Positions 35,814 to 44,422 are shown, counted from the first letter of the stretch. The stretch: DNA of 64,000 bases from Silvanigrella aquatica (GCF_001907975.1 NZ_CP017834.1:2563523-2627522), one strand, 5' to 3'. Numbers and translations are program-made. The notes: generated by a model not told the origin, from the sequence alone.

Positions 35814-36878
35814 ATGAAAAAACATAGAGGAAAAATATTTTTTTTATGTTTCTTTTTAATTGCCTTATTTTTGTTTTTATTTTTAAACATTGTTATAGGC
35901 CCTTTAATATTAGCTTTTATTGCTTCTTACTTATTAAATCCCGTATTTGAGTTCTTAGAAAAAAAAGGCATTCAACGTTCTTTGATTGCCTTAGCAACAC
36001 TATTTTTAATGGCTATTATTTCATTTATTTCAATTTGGATATTATTTCCAATTTTATTTGAACAATTCCAAGGTTTATCAAAACTTCTTCCAGAGTTTAA
36101 AATTTATTTAGAAGAAAATTTATTTCCTAAAATTCAAGATTTTATAGCGGAATTTACAGGTCAAAACACTTATACTGTTATCCATCTTTATGACATTCTT
36201 CCTATTAATTTAGAAAAATTCAGCGATGCCATTTTATCAAAACTGAGCGCAAGCACACATTTTATAGCATCAATTTTAATAATGATTCTATTTACTCCAT
36301 TTTTCTCCTATTTTTTAATGAGAGATTTTAATAAAGTTCATAATAAAATATTTGATTTAGTTCCTCAAGATATCAAGCCTATTTTTACTGAATTTGTTGA
36401 CGAAGTAAATAAAAAACTTCGTGCTGTTTTAAGAGGACAATCTCTTGTCATACTTACATTATGTTTTTTATATCCTACTGCATTATTAATTGCGGGATTA
36501 CCCACAGCTATTGCCGTCGGCGTATTAACGGGACTAGCACGCTTTGTACCCTATATGGACATACTTGTGGGGAGTTTTTTATGCTTTTTTGTTTTAGTTT
36601 CAAACTCAGCAAGCGGACATCTAATTTTGTCTGTATCCCTAGCTTTTTTAGCAGTTCAATGTTTAGATGGATTATTCATCACTCCAAGAATCATGGGAAG
36701 GTTCTCAGGTATACATCCGTCTTTGGTTATACTTTCTGTACTTTGCTTTGGCGACTGGTTTGGTTTTTTTGGAGTATTATTAGCAATACCCATAGCAGCA
36801 GTTGGAAAAGTATCATTTAATATGCTTATTAAATCATACAAGGAGTCAACTTTTTATAAAAATGACAACACTGGATAA
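35814..36878 (+). CDS. AI-2E family transporter (DUF20/PerM)
   Basis: 354 aa inner-membrane protein with about eight spans. It has the characteristic long amphipathic region (LPEFKIYLEENLFPKIQDF) and conserved blocks FFSYFLMRDF, KLRAVLRGQSL, GLPTAIAVGVLTGLARFVPY and HPSLVILSVLCFGDWFGFFGVLLAIP. Family members export AI-2 or act as Na+/H+ antiporters or general permeases, so the substrate stays open. The 3' end overlaps the ECF sigma gene by 17 bp. Confidence 0.88.
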   Translation: MKKHRGKIFFLCFFLIALFLFLFLNIVIGPLILAFIASYLLNPVFEFLEKKGIQRSLIALATLFLMAIISFISIWILFPILFEQFQGLSKLLPEFKIYLEENLFPKIQDFIAEFTGQNTYTVIHLYDILPINLEKFSDAILSKLSASTHFIASILIMILFTPFFSYFLMRDFNKVHNKIFDLVPQDIKPIFTEFVDEVNKKLRAVLRGQSLVILTLCFLYPTALLIAGLPTAIAVGVLTGLARFVPYMDILVGSFLCFFVLVSNSASGHLILSVSLAFLAVQCLDGLFITPRIMGRFSGIHPSLVILSVLCFGDWFGFFGVLLAIPIAAVGKVSFNMLIKSYKESTFYKNDNTG

Positions 36879-37524
36879 TACGAAATACGTTTCATCCGTA
36901 TCAACTGAAGAAATAAATTGGAACACACATTTTGTTTCCCATTCTAAAAAACATTGGGAAGCTATGCTACGATTTTGCTACAGCTTATGCAATGATAAAG
37001 TTCAAGCTGAAGATATTCACCAAACTTCACTTTTAAAATCATTGAAGTCATTTAAAAAATTTGTATTAAATTACAATGGACAAATTGTCTGCAACGAGGA
37101 CATTGATGCCCTTTTTCTAGGCACAGAAATTCAATATCATTTCAAAAATTGGCTCTATAAAATTGTTAAAAACACATATATTGATGATCGTGAAATTCAA
37201 AAAAAATGGAAAATGGACTACACTGAAGATGCTTTTGAACTAATTGCCACAGATTCTTCCCAAAATAGAGAATCAAATTCCATTCAAAATACATTCGATC
37301 TTAAAAAAGAAGAAAAGGAATTTTATAAATTTGCCCTTGATGACAATTGGAAAAACCGCTTTAACCTTTTAAATGATCGACAAAGAAGTATTGTTTTTCT
37401 TGCCGCGGAAGATTACTCATACAAAGATATTTCTGCTATTTTAGGGATTCCCATGGGTACTGTCATGAGTACCCTATCCCGTACTCTCCAAAAACTGAAG
37501 GCACACTCTCCAGATTTGGAATAA
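36862..37524 (+). CDS. ECF-type RNA polymerase sigma factor
   Basis: 220 aa from the ATG at 36862. Region 2 is EAMLRFCYSLCNDKVQAEDIHQTSL, and the helix-turn-helix region 4 is LNDRQRSIVFLAAEDYSYKDISAILGIPMGTV with a Ser/Thr-Leu-Lys end. The linker between them is about 30-40 residues longer than in classical ECF factors. The coding start overlaps the permease gene, so synthesis is coupled to it. The next gene, 65 bp downstream, encodes a one-span anti-sigma-like protein, and the same upstream DNA block recurs before that protein's duplicate, which fits an autoregulated sigma/anti-sigma circuit (inference). Confidence 0.85.
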   Translation: MTTLDNTKYVSSVSTEEINWNTHFVSHSKKHWEAMLRFCYSLCNDKVQAEDIHQTSLLKSLKSFKKFVLNYNGQIVCNEDIDALFLGTEIQYHFKNWLYKIVKNTYIDDREIQKKWKMDYTEDAFELIATDSSQNRESNSIQNTFDLKKEEKEFYKFALDDNWKNRFNLLNDRQRSIVFLAAEDYSYKDISAILGIPMGTVMSTLSRTLQKLKAHSPDLE

Positions 37525-37528
37525 AAAA

Positions 37529-37589
37529 ACATATTAAATAGTATATAAATAAAGAGAATGTGATCTAATGCATTGAGGTATTTTTAAAA
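37529..37589 (+). promoter_or_regulatory. Upstream block A of the duplicated module
   Basis: About 60 bp immediately before the first anti-sigma-like gene. It matches the block at 40042-40100 almost base for base: ACATATTAAA, AGTATATAA, ATCTAAT and CATTGAGGTATTTTTAAA occur in the same order and spacing. It contains the ribosome site GAGG. The conserved distal part is a candidate promoter, possibly read by the neighbouring ECF factor. Confidence 0.5.
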
Positions 37590-38411
37590 ATGTCACCAAC
37601 TCATCAAAATAATGAGAATTCTAAGGATTATTGGAAAGAACAAGTAAAAACCCACTTCAATCAAATGAATCTAACTGCAGATAAAGAACGAAACCTTGAG
37701 CAAATGCTTTTAAGCACATTATATCACAATGAAAACAAATATATAAAAAATATCAAACAAAATTTTCTACAAAAATCAAAAGGGCTGTATATTAAAAATC
37801 AGAAGACTCTTTACACCCATGTTTGTACTGCCGCATTAACAGTCGTCACAACTCTTGTTTGTATTAATTTACTGGAATCAAATAACCACGATTTTATAGC
37901 TGAAATGGTGTCTTCAATGCAAAATACAGCAGCTATGCCGCCTGATTTTGATCTTGTAGGTGACGCCAACGCTCTCACCGAACTCTCAACAGAATCTCTC
38001 CCAAATCAATCTTTTGCACCTGCTATACCAAAACAAGTAGCGCAAAATTACGATGCCTATGAAGGACGTTTTTTTCTTTTTAAAGGTCAGCAAGGCGTTA
38101 GTATCAGCATGGAGCCAAACCCCACCTCTGTTGTAAAGTCACAAAGTACAGCACAGCAACAATCACGTCGTTCCGTTCTTTACATTGTGAAGCTCTCTCA
38201 AAAAAATGAAAATTCTTTTCCTAAGCAAAAAGTTCTCAAACGTATTTTATCTTCTTCTAGTAAGGTTAAACGTATCTATGCTTGGCGTGAAGGTGCCTAT
38301 GGTTATGCTATGGTTCCTCAGCAAGGAATGACTGAAAATACAGTATCCACTTCCTTTGTAGATAATGTGTTTTCAAATGAGGAGCAATTGACCCCCGTTT
38401 CCAGAAATTAA
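37590..38411 (+). CDS. Anti-sigma-factor-like membrane protein (copy 1)
   Basis: 273 aa. A cytoplasmic, Lys-rich helical N-terminus (1-75) precedes one membrane span (about 80-98, HVCTAALTVVTTLVCINLL). The C-terminal periplasmic domain has PPDFDLVGDANAL, YEGRFFLFKGQQGVSISM, VLYIVKLSQ and VKRIYAWREGAYGYAMVP. That pattern (a GR...Y segment followed by a final trp/tyr strand pair) resembles anti-sigma factors of the RsiW/ChrR type. The zinc-binding HxxxCxxC motif of that group is absent. The location right after an ECF sigma gene supports the role. It is about three-quarters identical by eye to the copy at 40101. Confidence 0.65.
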   Translation: MSPTHQNNENSKDYWKEQVKTHFNQMNLTADKERNLEQMLLSTLYHNENKYIKNIKQNFLQKSKGLYIKNQKTLYTHVCTAALTVVTTLVCINLLESNNHDFIAEMVSSMQNTAAMPPDFDLVGDANALTELSTESLPNQSFAPAIPKQVAQNYDAYEGRFFLFKGQQGVSISMEPNPTSVVKSQSTAQQQSRRSVLYIVKLSQKNENSFPKQKVLKRILSSSSKVKRIYAWREGAYGYAMVPQQGMTENTVSTSFVDNVFSNEEQLTPVSRN

Positions 38412-38712
38412 AATCAATCTAAGTAAACAAAAAATACTTTTCTATCACATTTTTTTAACAAGCAATTTATTCTTCCACAAAATCCACGAGTTTTTATTCA
38501 TTCAATCTTTTTATACTTTGTCTAAAAAAACTCTTTTTCGAAGATCAAAAAGCAAGATTTTGAACCCAAATAAAACAAGAAAATAATAAAATAAAAATAA
38601 AAATATTACAAAATATATCTAATATTTAATCTTAAATTAACGCTAATGTAATGAGAAATATTGTATAATAAATTATTATAATATTAATTATTCATATAAA
38701 GGCAAACAAATT
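38412..38712. other. 301-bp AT-rich intergenic region
   Basis: Between the anti-sigma-like gene and the first pseudo-receiver/TPR gene. It consists of A/T-rich sequence with no open frame and no strong inverted repeat. The equivalent gap in the second copy of the module is only 28 bp, so this spacer is either an insertion in copy 1 or was lost from copy 2. AAAGG at its end is the ribosome site of the next gene. Confidence 0.5.
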
Positions 38713-39960
38713 TTGAAAAATAAAAGAATTAAAAAATATGATGATACTCTCTGTATTTTACTTGTTGAGCCATCACAGGAATTAAGAACTTATTTTTCAA
38801 ATGCAATAAAATCTATAAATGAATACACTATTATCGTTGCAACAAGTGCTGAAGATGCATATGAAGTCCTTTCTAAAGTTCATAAAACAATTCATTTTAT
38901 ATTATTTAATTGGACTTTACCCATAATTCCAGGATATATTTTTTCTCAACAAATTAAAAATCAGTCAGAATATGATCATATTGAACTCGTAGCTTATTCT
39001 AGAGAATTTACAAATGAGGATCTTTTTTTAATCTCCGAAATAGAAATTAATTATACAATAAGTGAAATTATAACTGGAAAAATAACAAAAAAGATGGAAG
39101 AAATTCGAAATGACTATAATATAACATCCCCTATCTTAAGGAAAATACAGCGATTAAAGCATTGCATACTTGAAGAAAATCTTAAAATGTGTGAAGAAAT
39201 TTTACATGATGAAAAAATAAAACAAAAAATAGCAAATAATCATAAATTCTTTTATTTAAAAGGAGAGGTTATGATTTTGCAAAAAAGGTATAACGAGGCC
39301 ATAGATTTTTTTCAAAGAAGACTAAGAAAAAACTCAAAGGAAAAAGAAATAGAAGTTCTCAGAAACATGAGTACCATGGGAAAAGCCTATTGTCTTGCTG
39401 GAAGATTTAAAGAATCACTTTTAATATTTAAAAAATTAGAGCAAAAAAGTCCTAGAAATTTAAAACATAAAGTAAATACTGGTGAAGCATTACTCGGACT
39501 AGACAAAATAAATGCTGCTGAAAAAAAATTTAATTCGGTACTTGAAAAAAATGATACAAATCAAAATGCCATACACGGCATGGTAAAAGCAAAGTCAATT
39601 TTAGGTCATGAAAATGAAGCTATGGATTATTATAAGAAATTAGATGGTTCATTTGAATCAAGATCAATCATAAGTTATTATAATAACAAAGGCGTTTCTT
39701 TAGTTAGAAATGGAAAACTAGATGAAGCGATTAAATTTTATAAAATTGCTTTAAATTTTTTCGAAGCCTTTAAAGGAGAAATTTATTTCAATCTTGGTAT
39801 GGCTTACTTTAGAGGAAAAGACATTGAAAATGCCGCAGATTGTTTTAAACACGCCTTAGCTTCTGAAAATTTTGATGCACTTACCCAAAAAACGCTCATA
39901 AAAGCATTTGAAGCAGAAGGGATAGAAAATTTTATAAAGAAATTTAGAGATGCTTCTTGA
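38713..39960 (+). CDS. Pseudo-receiver domain / TPR protein (copy 1)
   Basis: 415 aa, starting at TTG (38713) with AAAGG about 10 nt upstream. Residues 10-125 have the receiver fold (TLCILLVEPSQELRTYF). The acidic pocket reads VEPS, the phosphoacceptor position is Asn in LFNWTLPIIPGY, and the conserved Lys is not apparent, so phosphorylation is unlikely. Residues 150-410 are tetratricopeptide-like helices (GKAYCLAGRFKESLLIFKKL, AIKFYKIALNFFEAF, GEIYFNLGMAYFRGKDIENA) likely to bind protein partners. It has a paralogue at 40942. Its place behind a sigma/anti-sigma pair suggests a partner-switching or scaffold role (inference). Confidence 0.8.
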   Translation: MKNKRIKKYDDTLCILLVEPSQELRTYFSNAIKSINEYTIIVATSAEDAYEVLSKVHKTIHFILFNWTLPIIPGYIFSQQIKNQSEYDHIELVAYSREFTNEDLFLISEIEINYTISEIITGKITKKMEEIRNDYNITSPILRKIQRLKHCILEENLKMCEEILHDEKIKQKIANNHKFFYLKGEVMILQKRYNEAIDFFQRRLRKNSKEKEIEVLRNMSTMGKAYCLAGRFKESLLIFKKLEQKSPRNLKHKVNTGEALLGLDKINAAEKKFNSVLEKNDTNQNAIHGMVKAKSILGHENEAMDYYKKLDGSFESRSIISYYNNKGVSLVRNGKLDEAIKFYKIALNFFEAFKGEIYFNLGMAYFRGKDIENAADCFKHALASENFDALTQKTLIKAFEAEGIENFIKKFRDAS

Positions 39961-40041
39961 ATCCTAATTTAAGCTTGTTATTTGAGCACACCAACTCAGC
40001 TACCTAAACTGAGTCAAACTCCCTAGAATGGGAATAAAACG

Positions 40042-40100
40042 ACATATTAAAAAGTATATAATAATGAGAGCAGAATCTAATACATTGAGGTATTTTTAAA
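40042..40100 (+). promoter_or_regulatory. Upstream block B of the duplicated module
   Basis: Second copy of the block described at 37529-37589, lying directly before the second anti-sigma-like gene. The AGTATATAATAATGAGAG and CATTGAGGTATTTTTAAA segments are conserved, while DNA further upstream is unrelated. The retention of the block suggests it is a functional promoter and ribosome-site unit. Confidence 0.5.
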
Positions 40101-40913
40101 ATGTCCCCAACTCATCAAAATAATGAAGATTCTAAGCATTGTTGGAAAGCACAGGTAAAAACTCACTTCAATAAGATATCATTAGATGCAGATAAAAAAC
40201 GAAGCCTTGAGCAAATGCTTTTAAATGCATCATATCATAAAGAAAACGAATACATAAAAAATATAAAACAAAATTTTTTGAAAAAATTAAAAGAGCTGTT
40301 TCTTAAGCATCAAAAGGCTCTTTATACCCATGTTTGTACTGCCGCATTAGCCGCTGTCACTACTCTTGTTTGTATTAACTTACTAGAATCAAATAACCAC
40401 GATTTTATTGCTGAAATGGTATCCTCAATGCAAAATACTGCTGCTATGCCACCAGATTTTGACCTCGTAGGAGATTCCAATGCTCTCACTCAACTTTCTA
40501 TGGACTCTCTGCCCAATCAATATTTTGAACCTGTAATTCCAAAACAGGTCGCGCAAAATTACAATGCCTATGAAGGACGCTTCTTTATTTTTAAAGGACA
40601 GCAAGGTGTCAGTATTAGCATGGAGCCCAATACATCTATGATAAAGTCACAAAATAAAGCGCAACAATCGCGTCCCGCCGTGCTTTACATTGTCAAGCTC
40701 TCGCAAAAAAACGAAAATTCTTTTCCTAAGCAAAAAGTTCTTAAACGCATTTTATCCTCTTCTAGTAAAGTAAAACGCGTCTATGCATGGCGTGATGGCG
40801 CATATGGATATGCTATGGTGCCTCAGCAAGGAATGTCTGAAAATACGGGTTCTAGTTCTTTTGTCGAAAGTGTTTTAACAAATGAAGAGCAATTAAATAT
40901 AAATTCTAATTAA
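40101..40913 (+). CDS. Anti-sigma-factor-like membrane protein (copy 2)
   Basis: 270 aa duplicate of the protein at 37590 with the same layout. The cytoplasmic N-terminus is the most diverged part. The membrane span is near 80-98 (HVCTAALAAVTTLVCINLL). The periplasmic domain is nearly identical (PPDFDLVGDSNAL, EGRFFIFKGQQGVSISM, RVYAWRDGAYGYAMVP). No zinc motif. No sigma gene precedes this copy, so it either shares the single ECF factor at 36862 or has a partner elsewhere. Conservation of the periplasmic part over the cytoplasmic part suggests the same extracytoplasmic signal with different inner partners. Confidence 0.65.
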   Translation: MSPTHQNNEDSKHCWKAQVKTHFNKISLDADKKRSLEQMLLNASYHKENEYIKNIKQNFLKKLKELFLKHQKALYTHVCTAALAAVTTLVCINLLESNNHDFIAEMVSSMQNTAAMPPDFDLVGDSNALTQLSMDSLPNQYFEPVIPKQVAQNYNAYEGRFFIFKGQQGVSISMEPNTSMIKSQNKAQQSRPAVLYIVKLSQKNENSFPKQKVLKRILSSSSKVKRVYAWRDGAYGYAMVPQQGMSENTGSSSFVESVLTNEEQLNINSN

Positions 40914-40941
40914 CAAGTAGATCATACAAAGGTTTAAAAAG

Positions 40942-42189
40942 TTGAACCAAAAAGATGTTAAAGAAAATATATTAAATATTTTACTTGTAGAACCCTCCAT
41001 TCAATTAAGAACTTATTTTTCAGAAACATTAAAATCCACTAAAGAATATGTTTTGACAAATACCTCTTCCGTTAATGAAGCCTATGAAATTATTTCCAAA
41101 GATTATGAAAAAATCAATTTAATATTATTTAATTGGATTTTACCAAACATACCTGGATATATTTTTTCTCAACAAATTAAAAATGAGCCTAAATATGATC
41201 ATATAAAAATCATTCCTTATTCTCAAAACTTTACAGAAGACGATCTTTTTTTAATATCAGAAATAGAAATTGACTATATTATAAAAGAAACAATAAGTGA
41301 TAAAATAATTGAAAAAATGAATGAAATTCAAAAAGACTATCTTTTAACAAATCCGACAGAAAGAAAAATAAAAGAATTAAAACATTTTATTCACGAAGAA
41401 AATCTTGAAAAATGTGAAGAAATATTAAAAGATGAAAAAATAAAGCATAAGATAACAAGTGTTCATAAATACCTATATTTAAAAGGAGAAGTTCTCATAT
41501 TAAAGAAAAAATATAATGAAACAATTGATTTTTTTCAAAAAAAATTAAAAAAGGATTCAAAAGAAAAAGAAATAGAAATTTTACGAAACATGAGTACCAT
41601 GGGCAAAGCCTATTGCCATGCAGGTAGATTTGAAGAATCACTCTTAATTTTTAAAAGACTAGAAGAAAAAAGTCCAAGAAATTTAAGGCATAAAGTGAAT
41701 TCCGGAGATGCATTACTTGGCCTAGATAAAATACATGCGGCAGAAAAAAAATTCACTTCTGTTCTTAAAGACAATGAAAATGATAAAGATTCTATTATTG
41801 GCATGGTAAAAGCAAATTCTATTTTAGGAAATCTTAAAGAAGCAACAGCATATTATAACAAGTTAAATGGAAAATTTGAAACCAAAGCAATTATTAGTTA
41901 TTATAATAATAAAGGTGTTTCTTTAGTTAGACATGGAAAAGTAAAAGAGGCCATTGAGTTTTATAAAATTGCGCTCCATTTTTTTGATAACTTTAAAGGA
42001 CAAATTTATTTTAATCTTGGCATGGCTTACTTTAGAGTAAACGACATTGAAAATGCCGCCGATAGTTTTCATCATGCTCTCGCATCTAAAAACTTTGATT
42101 CCCTCACTGAAAAAACACTCATTAAAGAATTTCAAGAAAATGGAGTTGATAATTTCGTAAAAAAATTTAAGAAAAGTCATAAAAAATAA
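40942..42189 (+). CDS. Pseudo-receiver domain / TPR protein (copy 2)
   Basis: 415 aa, also opening with TTG (AAAGG 9 nt upstream), like its paralogue at 38713. The receiver-like N-terminus has LNILLVEPSIQLRTYF and LFNWILPNIPGY, so the phosphoacceptor Asp is again Asn. The TPR-like C-terminal part is strongly conserved (EILRNMSTMGKAYCHAGRFEESLLIF, ISYYNNKGVSLVRHGKVKEA split across two helices). It is 28 bp after the second anti-sigma-like gene and converges with the GGDEF gene. Confidence 0.8.
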   Translation: MNQKDVKENILNILLVEPSIQLRTYFSETLKSTKEYVLTNTSSVNEAYEIISKDYEKINLILFNWILPNIPGYIFSQQIKNEPKYDHIKIIPYSQNFTEDDLFLISEIEIDYIIKETISDKIIEKMNEIQKDYLLTNPTERKIKELKHFIHEENLEKCEEILKDEKIKHKITSVHKYLYLKGEVLILKKKYNETIDFFQKKLKKDSKEKEIEILRNMSTMGKAYCHAGRFEESLLIFKRLEEKSPRNLRHKVNSGDALLGLDKIHAAEKKFTSVLKDNENDKDSIIGMVKANSILGNLKEATAYYNKLNGKFETKAIISYYNNKGVSLVRHGKVKEAIEFYKIALHFFDNFKGQIYFNLGMAYFRVNDIENAADSFHHALASKNFDSLTEKTLIKEFQENGVDNFVKKFKKSHKK

Positions 42190-42209
42190 TCATAAATAAA
42201 TTAGTTTAT

Positions 42210-43202
42210 TTAACTTTCAGGAATGCTTGCCAAATAGTTTTGCGCAGTCATTTGACCAGTACCAAAGTCAACAAAGACAATATTTCTGCCATTTTCTTTT
42301 GCATGGTATAAACATTCATCGGCTCTTTTCACAGCGCCTTCTTTACTATCTTCTAATGTTCTAATGAGAGTAACGCCCACACTTGTTGTCACAGGAATTC
42401 TTGTTCCGTTAAAAACATATTCATTGGTTTGAATGGCTTGTCTAAATTTTTCTGCCGCAATAGCAGCGCCTTTTTCCGTAGTTTCGAAAATTAAAACCAA
42501 TAATTCTTCTCCTCCATAACGACCTAAAACATCGGAGCGGCGGCTTTGTGTTTTTAAAATCCGTGCTGTTTCTGCTAAAACAAAATCTCCTGCTTGGTGC
42601 CCATAAGTGTCATTTACGGTTTTAAATTTATCCAAATCAAACATAATTACTGCTAATTTAGGTAGCGTGTTGTTAGTTTTGCAACGTTCAAATTCTTTAT
42701 CAATTTGTTCTTCAAAGTAACGCCGGGTATAAAGTCCTGTTAAAGGATCGGTGATCGATTGAATAGATTTGTCTTTATATTTCGATTGCAAATTCGTTTC
42801 AGCAGTAACATCGCGCATGAGAAGACACGCTCCGAGCATTTTTCCATCCTGCTCGCAATAAGGATAACTACTTATAATCAGTGTGAGCTCTTTATTTTTT
42901 GTCACATTAACCGCAGGAACTTCATCAATTCTTGTGGGCACCGAAGATTCTAAAATTTGATCAAATGCACTTTTTTCACTACCTGGTACCTTAGTCGTCA
43001 ACATTTCTTTTAAAAAATTGATACGGCGCACATCTATGGATCTAAGTTCTATAATTTGACAAAACGCCGAATTGAATTTTAAGACTTTTTGTTCAACATT
43101 TATCAATACAAAGGCATCAAGAAACACCCGAGTAAAATCCCTGTGGGCTTCAAACTTTTCTATCAATCTTGAGTCGAGCACATCTTGATTTTCCAAACTC
43201 AC
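42210..43202 (-). CDS. PAS-GGDEF diguanylate cyclase
   Basis: 330 aa, soluble. A PAS-like domain occupies about 20-135 (DAFVLINVEQKVLKFNSAF, LMRDVTAE at its end). The GGDEF domain follows from about 150: DPLTGLYTRRYFEEQID, DLDKFKTVNDTYGHQAGD, and the active site RYGGEEL, a functional GGEEL variant. The inhibitory RxxD motif is present as RRSD five residues before it, so product inhibition by c-di-GMP is expected. It is 3 bp downstream of the STAS-like gene on the same strand, so the two are cotranscribed. Confidence 0.93.
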   Translation of the reverse strand: MSLENQDVLDSRLIEKFEAHRDFTRVFLDAFVLINVEQKVLKFNSAFCQIIELRSIDVRRINFLKEMLTTKVPGSEKSAFDQILESSVPTRIDEVPAVNVTKNKELTLIISSYPYCEQDGKMLGACLLMRDVTAETNLQSKYKDKSIQSITDPLTGLYTRRYFEEQIDKEFERCKTNNTLPKLAVIMFDLDKFKTVNDTYGHQAGDFVLAETARILKTQSRRSDVLGRYGGEELLVLIFETTEKGAAIAAEKFRQAIQTNEYVFNGTRIPVTTSVGVTLIRTLEDSKEGAVKRADECLYHAKENGRNIVFVDFGTGQMTAQNYLASIPES

Positions 43203-43205
43203 ACC

Positions 43206-43673
43206 TCAGCGCAATAAAAATACAAAATATTCGTCTTCAAGCTCTTCTGTCTGCATACCACAATCATCCAATTCGCATTTAGGAGCGGGAGGAATGGTTT
43301 TTGGAGACAAACTCGCGGTTTCAAACAACTTTTTTTCTTCTTTATTACAGGTTTCACAGACATAATTGACATAAAAACTGGCCACAGTGGCTTTTCCTAA
43401 AAAACTAGGAATCATATTGATTTGCATTATAATATCTGTTGTACACTCTGTAAAAAATATTTTTCTGCCCTCTTCTAAAGAGCGCAAAAAGCTCACCCAA
43501 GCACGTACACCTAGAGAATTAATACTTTTTACTTGAGCAAAGTTAAATGTTAGTTTCTTACTCTCTTTCAATTCAGAATAAAGATTTTTAAAAGAGAGTT
43601 CTGAGTCTTCATTTATAACCCCTACAAGGCTCACGATTTTTCCATCATCTTGCGCTGCGATGGAGTATTCCAC
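43206..43673 (-). CDS. STAS-like (anti-sigma antagonist-type) protein with Cys pairs
   Basis: 155 aa. Residues 1-100 have the STAS pattern: an N-terminal strand GKIVSLVGVINEDSEL, a central LTFNFAQVKSINSLGVRAW block where the usual phosphorylatable Ser region (SINSLG) lies, and FFTECT near the end. The C-terminal extension has CETCNKE and CELDDCG, which could bind a metal. It is the upstream partner of the GGDEF gene, suggesting it feeds a signal to c-di-GMP synthesis. A tRNA gene is on the other strand beyond a 172-bp gap. Confidence 0.65.
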   Translation of the reverse strand: MEYSIAAQDDGKIVSLVGVINEDSELSFKNLYSELKESKKLTFNFAQVKSINSLGVRAWVSFLRSLEEGRKIFFTECTTDIIMQINMIPSFLGKATVASFYVNYVCETCNKEEKKLFETASLSPKTIPPAPKCELDDCGMQTEELEDEYFVFLLR

Positions 43674-43845
43674 AGTTCATCCTCCGTTAAAAATCTGCGT
43701 ATAAGTTCTCGTTTGATTTTAGCAAGATTTTAATCCGATAAGATTTTTAAGAGAGATTCTTGACATTGTGGGCAACGATTACTAATGAGATACAGTGATG
43801 TATGACTCTGGTTCTTTTTAAGTAGAATCTACATCTTTTTTCTTT

Positions 43846-43931
43846 GCTCTTGTGGCGGAACTGGTAGACGCGCGCGACTCAAAATCGCGTTTCCATCGGA
43901 AGTGGGAGTTCGATTCTCCCCGGGAGCACCA
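43846..43931 (+). tRNA. tRNA-Leu (anticodon CAA)
   Basis: 86 nt including an encoded CCA (43929-43931). The acceptor stem GCTCTTG pairs with CGGGAGC using two G-U pairs. The D-arm has GGCGGAACTGGTAGAC, typical of leucine tRNAs. The anticodon stem CGCGA/TCGCG encloses loop CTCAAAA, giving anticodon CAA. A long variable arm and the T-arm GGAGTTCGATTCTCC follow. It reads UUG codons. Confidence 0.95.
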
Positions 43932-44167
43932 TTCTTTGTATCTTTTAAATACCCAACAAAATCAGTGTCTTACAAAAAAATAGCTCGTATTTTGACACCT
44001 ATCTTTTATCTTACGTTTTTTGCAATCTAAATCCACAATCACAGCGCAAGTTGTTTAAAAATTCTTGTCAAACGGAAAAAAATGAGGCATGGTTGCAATT
44101 TCTATGGATGATCTTCGATTTGATATCATCCAACTTTATTTTAATCAATACTATCAAGAGGTTAAAA

Positions 44168-44317
44168 ATGACTTCACCTACGGATAAGACCAATCGCTGC
44201 CGCGATGCAAAAAAAGTGAAAATGGGTAAAAAGGCTAAAAACAAGCTTCGTAAGACAGGAACAACGCCAAAATTGTTCGCTCTTAACAAGCCAACTCCAA
44301 ATGAGCTTAAAAATTAA
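44168..44317 (+). CDS. Small basic hypothetical protein
   Basis: 49 aa with about 15 Lys/Arg and a single Cys. The core DAKKVKMGKKAKNKLRKTG is strongly cationic and the C-terminal third is Pro/Asn/Thr-rich. No signal peptide. AGAGG lies 6 nt before the ATG; the frame extends upstream to 44051 but without a ribosome site. Composition suggests a nucleic-acid or ribosome-binding protein (inference), which would suit its position upstream of infC. A hairpin follows its stop. Confidence 0.6.
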   Translation: MTSPTDKTNRCRDAKKVKMGKKAKNKLRKTGTTPKLFALNKPTPNELKN

Positions 44318-44342
44318 TTTTTTAATTAAATTTTGCTATTAC

Positions 44343-44422
44343 AGAGAAGAAAATCAATACCCAAACGTGCGAACGATTTCCTATTTTGCACGCTTAAGTT
44401 GAGAATTTTCTTCTCTTTTTTT
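44343..44422 (+). terminator. Terminator or attenuator upstream of infC
   Basis: Perfect 12-bp arms: AGAGAAGAAAAT at 44343-44354 and its complement at 44405-44416, immediately followed by a T-rich run. A smaller hairpin, CGTGC (44366-44370) with GCACG (44388-44392), nests in the loop. The unusually large, structured loop 95 nt before infC makes a regulated leader possible as well as a simple terminator of the small basic-protein gene. Confidence 0.65.

Noticed and set aside
43760-43796. TTGACA upstream of tRNA-Leu
   Set aside because: The best -10 match lies about 25 bp away, too far for a standard promoter; not reported as a feature.
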